From Deinococcales bacterium (GTDB lineage Bacteria > Deinococcota > Deinococci > Deinococcales > Deinococcaceae), in contig JACMOA010000010.1 of assembly GCA_014378225.1 (NCBI GenBank), forward strand, positions 1-10,147: 10,147 nt of DNA, in the 5' to 3' direction. A program made the translations under genes and the position numbers. Positions within the stretch are counted from its first letter, which is position 1. The number at the start of each line of letters is the position of its first letter. This document shows positions 5,241 to 10,147 of the stretch, in pieces. Below the pieces are notes generated by a model. That model was not told where the DNA came from. It saw only the letters and a list, made by a program, of their open reading frames with translations, and did not search any database.

Positions 5241-5249
5241 AAGCGGGTC

Positions 5250-6089
5250 ATGTTGAAACCACAGCTCAGCCTCCTCCTCGCCTTCACCTTTGGCGCGGGC
5301 GCATTCGCCCAGTCGTACACGGTCAAAGCGGGAGACACGCTCTATGGGGTCGCTCGTGCGAACGCTCTGAGCACGGTGCAGCTCGCTGCCCTCAACCGCT
5401 TACCTGCCAACGCTACCCTCAACGTGGGTCAAAGGTTGACCCTCTTCAATACCCAAAAATCTATAACCAGCGCCGCTCCCAGCACCACGGGGAGCGGCTC
5501 GAGCTACACGGTCAAGAGCGGGGACACCCTGTACGGTCTGGCTCGAGCACGCGGGGTCAGCATGAGTCATCTGGCTGCCTTGAACGGGCTTCCAGCTAAC
5601 GCCACGTTAAATCTGGGTCAAAATCTGCGACTGTCGGGCAACGCGGTGGCCAGCAAGTCCTCGAGCGTGGTTCAAGCGCAACGAGCGCAAACTACGCTGC
5701 GTCAGGCTACCGCACGCAGCAACAGCTACGGGCGGGTTCGTGCCGCGTCTACCCGCTACGTGGGCATTCGCTACATGTACGGGGGTACCGGGCGTTACGG
5801 GCTGGATTGTTCCGGCTTCACCTCGAGCGTGATGCGCGACCTGGGTGTGCGGTTGCCCCGGACGGCCCGCGCCCAATACGGCGTGGGCCGCTATGTAAAC
5901 CGCTCGAGCCTGCGCGAAGGTGATTTGGTATTTTTCAACACCATAGGTGGAGTGTCGCATGTGGGCATCTACCTGGGCGACGGTATGATGGCCAACGCAA
6001 ACTCTTACGTAGGGCGGGTCAAGGTGGAGAGCATGAACTCTTCGTATTGGGCTTCCCGCTTTCTGGGCGGACGTCGGGTGCTGGGTTAA
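5250..6089 (+). CDS. Secreted peptidoglycan hydrolase: two LysM domains and NlpC/P60 (C40) peptidase
   Basis: This is a 279-residue exported cell-wall endopeptidase, expected to cut peptide stems of peptidoglycan. The signal peptide is residues 1-20 (MLKPQLSLLLAF to AFA, cleavage before Gln21). LysM 1 spans about 22-66 (YTVKAGDTLYGVA) and LysM 2 about 85-128 (SYTVKSGDTLYGLA); both end in the shared LPANATLN-GQ block, so they look recently duplicated. A Ser/Gln/Arg-rich linker follows. The NlpC/P60 domain is residues 160-279, with catalytic Cys187 in LDCSGF, His237 in SHVGIYLGDG, and Asn249 (MANAN) where many members have a second His. ATG 5250 is chosen because the signal peptide begins there. 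A bidirectional terminator follows. Such LysM-C40 proteins are common in Deinococcus and function in cell separation and wall turnover. Confidence 0.95.
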   Translation: MLKPQLSLLLAFTFGAGAFAQSYTVKAGDTLYGVARANALSTVQLAALNRLPANATLNVGQRLTLFNTQKSITSAAPSTTGSGSSYTVKSGDTLYGLARARGVSMSHLAALNGLPANATLNLGQNLRLSGNAVASKSSSVVQAQRAQTTLRQATARSNSYGRVRAASTRYVGIRYMYGGTGRYGLDCSGFTSSVMRDLGVRLPRTARAQYGVGRYVNRSSLREGDLVFFNTIGGVSHVGIYLGDGMMANANSYVGRVKVESMNSSYWASRFLGGRRVLG

Positions 6090-6113
6090 AAGTATTCTCG
6101 AGTTGGATTTGAG

Positions 6114-6141
6114 AAAATCCCTGCATAGTGCGGGGATTTTT
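6114..6141. terminator. Bidirectional intrinsic terminator between convergent genes
   Basis: AAAATCCC (6114-6121) pairs with GGGATTTT (6133-6140), and the stem continues inward by a T-G pair and two G-C pairs to the loop ATAGT (6125-6129). It is flanked by A-run and T-run sequence on both sides. It lies 25 bp after the LysM hydrolase stop and 33 bp past the end of the LolA-like gene on the other strand, so it can serve both. Confidence 0.88.
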
Positions 6142-6173
6142 CTTGTGCTCGAGTGCTACCCAAAATTCAAAAC

Positions 6174-6848
6174 TCAGCGCTTAATCACCTGCGCGTCTCG
6201 AGGGAGTTTTTTCAAATCTGCACTTTTAAGTCCTGCATTGAATTTCCAATTGCTGAAATTGAGTTCCGTTACTACTTTACCCTGGGGGTCCAACGCTTGT
6301 AGTTTGAGCACCCGCCAGCCGTTTTCACCCACCAAAATGCGAGTTTTGGACACGCCTAAATCTTCGCGCGGAATGGCTTCAAGCAGATAAGCCTTGCCGC
6401 CTGCCACGGTTTGAGTCTCGAGCAGTTTGAGTTTGAAATCCGTTCTGGACAAGCTGACGGTAGCGTCGGTCAGGCGGGTGAAATCAAAAGTAAAGCCGTC
6501 CACCTTGCTCTTGGCGGCAGGAGCCACCGTGACCTGATTAGTGAGGTAAAGATAGTTGGACACGGTTTTCTTGTCCAAAATCAAAATATTGTCGGCCAGT
6601 GCGTCCGGCGCGTTGAACACTATTCGGGTCAGACTCGAGAGGGGAATGCTCGAGACGAGCAGGTCAATCTTTTGGTTTCCCCCCTCGAGCGTGGCCGAGC
6701 CGTTGATTCGCACGCTAAAATCCTTGAGGTTTTTCTGCGCCGCCTCGACCTTGCCTGCGATATCGTCGGCGCTGAGGGTCTGGGCCATACTGCTCGAGGA
6801 AAAAAGGGAAAGGGTCAGCAGGGTTGCGGTTTGAACGAGTCTTCTCAT
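6174..6848 (-). CDS. LolA-like outer-membrane lipoprotein carrier / sorting family protein
   Basis: This is a 224-residue exported protein of the LolA/LolB superfamily, whose members carry lipoproteins or other lipids across the periplasm in a half-barrel. The signal peptide is residues 1-22 (MRRLVQTATLLTLSLF to SMA, then QTLSADDIA). The mature part begins with an amphipathic helix (DDIAGKVEAAQKNLKDFSVRI), followed by alternating beta strands, as in LolA. Segments such as IVFNAPDALADNILILDKKTVSNYLYLTNQV and RILVGENGWRVLKLQALDPQGKVVTELNFSNW match the usual late strands and the DxxG turn. ATG 6848 is chosen because the signal peptide begins there; the frame stays open far upstream but only as a shadow of the next gene. 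No Shine-Dalgarno sequence is clear; TAGACT lies only 1 nt before the ATG, so the promoter is unresolved. The upstream same-strand gene is 161 bp away. Confidence 0.8.
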   Translation of the reverse strand: MRRLVQTATLLTLSLFSSSSMAQTLSADDIAGKVEAAQKNLKDFSVRINGSATLEGGNQKIDLLVSSIPLSSLTRIVFNAPDALADNILILDKKTVSNYLYLTNQVTVAPAAKSKVDGFTFDFTRLTDATVSLSRTDFKLKLLETQTVAGGKAYLLEAIPREDLGVSKTRILVGENGWRVLKLQALDPQGKVVTELNFSNWKFNAGLKSADLKKLPRDAQVIKR

Positions 6849-6962
6849 GAGTCTATTCTCGCGCTTTCGCAGTGAGAAGGGGATTGGTTGGCTGACGAAT
6901 TGGGAGGGTTGGGTGAAGGGGAGTGCTCGAGGGTCAGAGGGTGAATAATAGATTTTGCCGCC

Positions 6963-6990
6963 TTCTACTTTCTGCTTTCTGCATTCCCTC
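6963..6990. repeat. Degenerate heptamer array in the spacer between two exported-protein genes
   Basis: Four adjacent 7-bp units start at 6963, 6970, 6977 and 6984: TTCTACT and TTCTGCT, then TTCTGCA and TTCCCTC. TTC is invariant at the start of each. Confidence 0.65.
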
Positions 6991-7009
6991 TCAAGCCATC
7001 CGAAAAAAG

Positions 7010-7921
7010 CTATTCTCCACCCAGCTCGAAGGCGAAGCGGATACGGGCTACGGTGACATTGCCGCTTCCAGCCAGCTCGAGGTTGAGGGTTCCGGCGGGT
7101 AGAATTCCGGCAACCAGTGAGGTGCTGGTGGTCAGGCCGTAGCGTAGGGCTTCGGAGTCTCTGCGCCACGGCTCGAAGGCGGCGTACAGATTCAGGTCGC
7201 TCTCGAGCGGAAGTGCGCCGTACAGGGTGGCACGGCCACGCACACCATAAGCGGCCTCGTTACCGTTCAGACCCAGCAGACCGTCCAGGCTAAGGGTCAA
7301 ATTCTCGTTATTGCGGGTACTGATTCCTCCGGTTACCGCAAACAAATCGCCCTGACTGGCTCCTCCCAGAGTTCCACCCGCTCTCAGTTCAAACTCTCCA
7401 GTCTGGCGCTGCACTCCCACCTCGAGCCGAGAATCTGCGCCCAGCCGTCCCAAAACGTTGAGGAATGTGGTGCGCTCGAGGCGGTAGCGTCCGCTCAGTT
7501 CAGCCTTGTAATCCGCGCTGCGTGTGCTTTCTGGCTCGAGGATAAGGGTACTAAAAGGATTAAGAGACGCTCTTGGGGTATTCCAGCCCTCGAGTTTGGC
7601 GCTCAGAGCAAACGGCCCCAGGGTTCCACTCACTCTGGACCTCAGCAAGAATCCGCCGCCGTAACCCAGCTCCGCGCCCAATTCTGCCTCGCCGTAACCC
7701 AGCGGCCCGCCGCTCAGACTGCGCGACAAGTTGGCCTCGAGCTTGCGGAGAGAAACCCCTAATGCAAGGTCGTACTGAGGAATCCAGTCCAGACCAGAGA
7801 CGTTTACGCCTAACAGAAAGCTCGAGCGGGAACTCTTCACACCAAACCCGCTGGACAGCTCGAGGGTGGCAGCGTGAGATATTCCGAGGGTGAATAGGGA
7901 AAGTGTAAGTAGTTTTTTCAT
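7010..7921 (-). CDS. Exported beta-rich protein, possible outer-membrane beta-barrel
   Basis: This is a 303-residue protein with signal peptide MKKLLTLSLFTLGISHA (cleavage after Ala17 is likely). The mature part has many alternating hydrophobic/polar strands rich in Gly, Leu and Ser, with short turns, for example YGEAELGAELGYGGGFLLRS, PFALSAKLEGW, LEVGVQRQTGEFELRAGG and GVRGRATLYGALPL. It ends with a strand (VTVARIRFAFELGGE). This pattern is typical of outer-membrane barrels, but the last residue is Glu rather than the Phe favoured by the Omp85 machinery, and I recognise no named family. AAGG lies 5 nt before ATG 7921 as a weak ribosome-binding site. It is upstream of, and on the same strand as, the LolA-like gene, so both may serve the outer envelope layer; the 161-bp gap leaves operon status open. 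Confidence 0.7.
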   Translation of the reverse strand: MKKLLTLSLFTLGISHAATLELSSGFGVKSSRSSFLLGVNVSGLDWIPQYDLALGVSLRKLEANLSRSLSGGPLGYGEAELGAELGYGGGFLLRSRVSGTLGPFALSAKLEGWNTPRASLNPFSTLILEPESTRSADYKAELSGRYRLERTTFLNVLGRLGADSRLEVGVQRQTGEFELRAGGTLGGASQGDLFAVTGGISTRNNENLTLSLDGLLGLNGNEAAYGVRGRATLYGALPLESDLNLYAAFEPWRRDSEALRYGLTTSTSLVAGILPAGTLNLELAGSGNVTVARIRFAFELGGE

Positions 7922-7935
7922 GGATGCCTTTTTTG

Positions 7936-7963
7936 GGTTGTCGGTTATCGGTTAAGAGTGAAG
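7936..7963. repeat. Degenerate heptamer array in divergent spacer
   Basis: Four adjacent 7-bp units start at 7936: GGTTGTC and GGTTATC, then GGTTAAG and AGTGAAG. It lies 15 bp before the start of the beta-rich protein gene. Confidence 0.6.
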
Positions 7964-8073
7964 TGCTTGAGTTCAGCTTAAAGGTTTCAGATGACTTCAG
8001 AGCCTGTGAAAGCGATTAAGATGGCCTTGAGTGAAAGAACATTTTCACGTCCGATTAAGACCCCCTCGAGCGA

Positions 8074-8079
8074 TACACT
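8074..8079 (+). promoter_or_regulatory. Leaderless-type -10 box of the LEA14/WHy lipoprotein gene
   Basis: TACACT is followed by exactly 7 nt and ATG 8087, the same hexamer and spacing as at 3215. There is no Shine-Dalgarno sequence. CTCGAG lies 3 bp upstream (8065-8070). Confidence 0.62.
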
Positions 8080-8086
8080 TAACCTT

Positions 8087-8983
8087 ATGTTGAAAACCCA
8101 AACCTGGAAAATACAGGCCCCTCGAGCGCTGGTCCTGGCCCTTGTGACCCTGCCCTTAACGCTGGGCCTTACTGCCTGCTTTCCGCGTGCCAGTGGGATT
8201 ATTCAAACCCCGCGTATCGAGGTGGAGGAAACCACCCTCGAGCGCCTGAACCCGCCGGGATTAGGCGTGGAGGCCGGGGCTACACTGGGCCTGAAACTGC
8301 GAATCATCAACCCCAATCCTTACGGCCTGAAGCTCAACCGAGTACAGGGAAAGTTCTTTCTGGACGGGGCTGAAACTGTGGGGGTAGACCTGCCGGGATT
8401 CGCGGTGGCTCCGGCTGGCTCGAGCACTTTAAAAACTGAAATCAACCTTCCACTCAACGAAGCCACCCTCTCGAGACTGATTAAAGTGGTGCGCGGCGGT
8501 AGCGTGACCTACCGGCTGGATGGTACCGTCACGCTGGACGCGGGCGTGTTTGGCAAGCCCACCCTGGGGCCGTACACCGTATTGCAGGGCCGAATTGAGA
8601 ATGTACCGCTGCTGGCTGCGCCCAACTTCCGCTTTCGCCCGGATTTGGGCCGCTTTACGGTGGGCTTCGATGGGCTGACCATAGAACTGGGTCTCGAGGT
8701 GCAAAATCCCAATGTGTTGGGATTTCGTTTGCGTGCGCCGCTCGAACTGAAAATAGGCGGTCAGACCGTGGCGGGGGCCAGTCTGGACAGCGTGGTGGCC
8801 GCCAAAGCCAGCAGTGTGAGCTATCTGACCTTCCGCCTGGACCCACTCAAAATTCCGGGGGCGTTGCTCAGTGGGGCGCTGGGCTTTTCGCTGAGCGGCA
8901 CGCCCACCATTTCTGCACCAGGGTTTGGTGAACAAGCGTTTAGTTTTGGGTTGCTCACGCAGGGAAGTGTGCAGCGGCGGTGA
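8087..8983 (+). CDS. Lipoprotein with two tandem LEA14/WHy-like domains
   Basis: This is a 298-residue lipid-anchored envelope protein. The signal peptide ends in the lipobox LTAC with Cys31 as the lipidated residue. Two similar halves follow. Repeat 1 is about 38-175, with the motif IINPNPYGLKLNRVQGKFFLDG. Repeat 2 is about 178-290, with the motif VQNPNVLGFRLRAPLELKIGG. The hydrophobic-NPN-xxG-hydrophobic pattern is the hallmark of the LEA_2 / WHy (water stress and hypersensitive response) fold, a small beta sandwich. WHy and LEA homologues in Deinococcus radiodurans have been linked to desiccation tolerance; a similar role here is inference. An upstream in-frame ATG at 7991 would place 32 residues before the signal peptide and is rejected; ATG 8087 has a TACACT box 7 nt before it. 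The stop overlaps the amidase start (GTGA). Confidence 0.85.
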   Translation: MLKTQTWKIQAPRALVLALVTLPLTLGLTACFPRASGIIQTPRIEVEETTLERLNPPGLGVEAGATLGLKLRIINPNPYGLKLNRVQGKFFLDGAETVGVDLPGFAVAPAGSSTLKTEINLPLNEATLSRLIKVVRGGSVTYRLDGTVTLDAGVFGKPTLGPYTVLQGRIENVPLLAAPNFRFRPDLGRFTVGFDGLTIELGLEVQNPNVLGFRLRAPLELKIGGQTVAGASLDSVVAAKASSVSYLTFRLDPLKIPGALLSGALGFSLSGTPTISAPGFGEQAFSFGLLTQGSVQRR

Positions 8984-10147
8984 GGAGGGATTTCTTCGCC
9001 AGGGGGCGTGACTTGGGAGCGTGGGCTTTCATTCCCGAACATCCGCTCGAGGGCAAATCAGGCGGTCCACTGTGGGGCCTAACTTTCTCGGTCAAGGATT
9101 TGTTTCAGGTGCAAGGCTGGCCCACCGCTGCAAGTACCCACGCAAAACTCCCCCCGCTCGAGCCGTCTGTGGTAGTTCAAACTCTGCTCGAGCGGGGCGC
9201 AAGCTGTGTGGGCAAAACACACCTGCACGAAATTGCGCTGGGCATTCTGGGCTGGAATCCCGTGGTGGGGCAGGCCCGAAACCCACTGGACCATGAGTGC
9301 ATTTCAGGCGGGTCCTCGAGCGGGGCAGCCATCTCGGTGGCCCTGAACGAGTGCGATTTTGCACTGGGAACCGATACGGGCGGCTCTATCCGAATTCCAG
9401 CGGCGCTATGCGGCCTGGTGGGGTTTAAACCCAGTCACGGTCACTACCCAGACGCTGGAGTGTTGAACCTCAGCCCCACCTGCGACCATGTGGGAACCCT
9501 GGCAAAAAACGTGCAAACCCTGATTCGGGTGGATGAAGCACTGTGGAACCGTCCGATTAAAAAAACTGCGCTCGAGCCACTAAGAGTAGGGTTCTGGAAC
9601 GTTCCTCAGTGGACCACGCTCAAAGTCTGGGAATCTTTCTCGAGGGTAACGGATTTGATGGGGGCCGTACCTTTAGACTTTCCCGACGTGCTCGAGACCT
9701 ATTCCAGCATCGTCCAGTTTGAAGCCGCCAGAGTTCACCGTGCCGCGCTCGAGCGAGAAAATCCTGGTTTCAGTGCTCCCACCCTCGAGCTATTAAAGCG
9801 CGGTCAGGGTATTTCCCAGAGCCGCTATCTCGAGGCGATGAAAGAACGTGAACACTTTCGGGTCCAGCTTGAGACGCTTTTCGCAGAGTTTGATGTCATT
9901 CTCGCGCCGGGTGTTCCGGCAGTTGCCCCTAAGATTGGGGTGGAAACGCTCGAGCTGTCCGGCGGTCCCTCAGCACTGCGCCCCGCGTTTTTGCGCCTGA
10001 CTGCCCCGTTCAGTTTGCTGGGGGTTCCTACGGTGAGTTTGCCGCTTAAGATAGAAATGCTCTCGGCGGGAATTCAGATAGTGGGACGCTGGGGAGAGGA
10101 CGCAAAGGTGCTGAGTGTGGCGCTCGAGCTGGAGTCCCGACTTTCTA
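8980..10147 (+). CDS. Amidase signature family enzyme (3' end just beyond the window)
   Basis: This is an amide hydrolase of the Ser-cisSer-Lys amidase family; the substrate is unknown. All three catalytic residues are visible: Lys39 in SVKDLF, cis-Ser112 in SGGSSSGAA, and nucleophile Ser136 in GTDTGGSIRIPAALCGLVGFKP. The 389 codons seen reach the usual C-terminal block (GIQIVGRWGEDAKVLSVALELE), so only a few residues are missing. The length is well under the GatA subunit (about 480), and no gatB or gatC adjoins, so a stand-alone amidase is more likely than GatA. GTG 8980 overlaps the lipoprotein stop as GTGA, a typical coupled start. No good Shine-Dalgarno sequence precedes it, and GGAGG at 8984-8988 lies just inside without a suitable start after it, so the start is moderately sure. 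It has 12 CTCGAG sites, mostly in frame as Leu-Glu. Confidence 0.93.
   Translation, partial: MRRDFFARGRDLGAWAFIPEHPLEGKSGGPLWGLTFSVKDLFQVQGWPTAASTHAKLPPLEPSVVVQTLLERGASCVGKTHLHEIALGILGWNPVVGQARNPLDHECISGGSSSGAAISVALNECDFALGTDTGGSIRIPAALCGLVGFKPSHGHYPDAGVLNLSPTCDHVGTLAKNVQTLIRVDEALWNRPIKKTALEPLRVGFWNVPQWTTLKVWESFSRVTDLMGAVPLDFPDVLETYSSIVQFEAARVHRAALERENPGFSAPTLELLKRGQGISQSRYLEAMKEREHFRVQLETLFAEFDVILAPGVPAVAPKIGVETLELSGGPSALRPAFLRLTAPFSLLGVPTVSLPLKIEMLSAGIQIVGRWGEDAKVLSVALELESRLS

Larger units (their letters stand above)
4817..5249. other. 433-bp divergent regulatory spacer
   Basis: This AT-richer stretch lies between the 137-residue gene and the LysM hydrolase gene and contains no credible gene. 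It holds the dyad at 4906-4946, a possible plus-strand promoter TTGACT (5027-5032) with TAAAAG (5049-5054) at 16-nt spacing, a small hairpin GTTTTG/CAAAAC (5088-5103), two CTCGAG copies (4921 and 5077) and the extended -10 box at 5232-5240. The length suggests regulated expression of one or both genes. Confidence 0.5.
31..10128. repeat. CTCGAG: highly iterated palindrome through the whole window
   Basis: By hand count CTCGAG occurs about 88 times between 31 and 10128, one per roughly 115 bp, against 2-3 expected for a 6-mer in 10 kb. About 12 copies lie in some 1.9 kb of spacer and about 76 in some 8.2 kb of coding DNA, so density is similar in both. In genes it falls in all three frames: CTC GAG (Leu-Glu) most often, nnC TCG AGn (Ser-Ser/Arg), and nCT CGA Gnn (Ala-Arg). 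G or C flanks are common (GCTCGAGC, CTCGAGCG). The longest gaps are 2213-2777 and 3973-4420. Confidence 0.95.

Noticed and set aside
5136..5249. N-terminal extension of the LysM hydrolase
   Set aside because: It would place 38 AT-rich-encoded residues before a standard signal peptide and bury the extended -10 box inside the gene.
31..10128. CTCGAG as cloning-site (XhoI) contamination or as a restriction-system target
   Set aside because: Copies lie inside intact conserved genes at high density, so vector contamination is excluded. An active restriction system usually depletes its site, so the excess argues against restriction unless fully methylated.
8980..10147. GatA subunit of the Glu-tRNA(Gln) amidotransferase
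   Set aside because: The protein is about 90 residues shorter than GatA and has no gatB or gatC next to it; a general amidase fits better.

Overview
The window looks like chromosomal DNA of a Deinococcus relative (Deinococcales). This is inferred from four things. The gene content fits: a double-LysM NlpC/P60 hydrolase, a LEA14/WHy-type lipoprotein, a LolA-like carrier and a beta-rich exported protein. Base composition is moderately GC-rich by eye. Several genes appear leaderless, with a TANNNT -10 box about 6-10 nt before the start codon. Heptamer-type repeats sit in the spacers. The genes are mostly housekeeping or envelope genes; I see no phage, transposase, CRISPR array, tRNA or rRNA.

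Layout. 1-549 (-): N-terminal part of a class A penicillin-binding protein that runs off the left edge. 550-738: divergent spacer with a large nested inverted repeat. 739-1308 (+): GNAT acetyltransferase. 1503-3032 (+): malQ amylomaltase with a terminator at 3117-3141. 3228-3620 (+): RNHCP-domain protein, overlapped by a 38-codon ORF (3613-3729), then a 58-residue two-helix membrane protein (3801-3977). 3978-4402: 425 bp without a recognisable gene, ending in a long hairpin. 4403-4816 (-): 137-residue protein of unknown function. 4817-5249: long divergent spacer. 5250-6089 (+): secreted LysM-LysM-NlpC/P60 hydrolase. 6114-6141: bidirectional terminator. 6174-6848 (-): LolA-like periplasmic protein. 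7010-7921 (-): exported beta-rich protein, possibly an outer-membrane barrel. 8087-8983 (+): lipoprotein with two tandem LEA14/WHy-like repeats, overlapping by GTGA an amidase-signature enzyme (8980 to the right edge).

Four or five genes concern the cell envelope: peptidoglycan synthesis (PBP), its hydrolysis (LysM-NlpC/P60), lipoprotein or outer-layer maintenance (LolA-like, beta-rich protein) and a lipid-anchored stress-type protein.

The most unusual property is window-wide. The palindrome CTCGAG occurs about 88 times by hand count, roughly once per 115 bp, against 2-3 expected by chance. It is about as dense in spacers as in genes and falls in all three reading frames. It behaves like the HIP1 palindrome of cyanobacteria but with a different word. 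A second layer is degenerate 7-bp tandem repeats confined to spacers, resembling the heptameric STRR repeats of cyanobacteria. Both need whole-genome counting to confirm.
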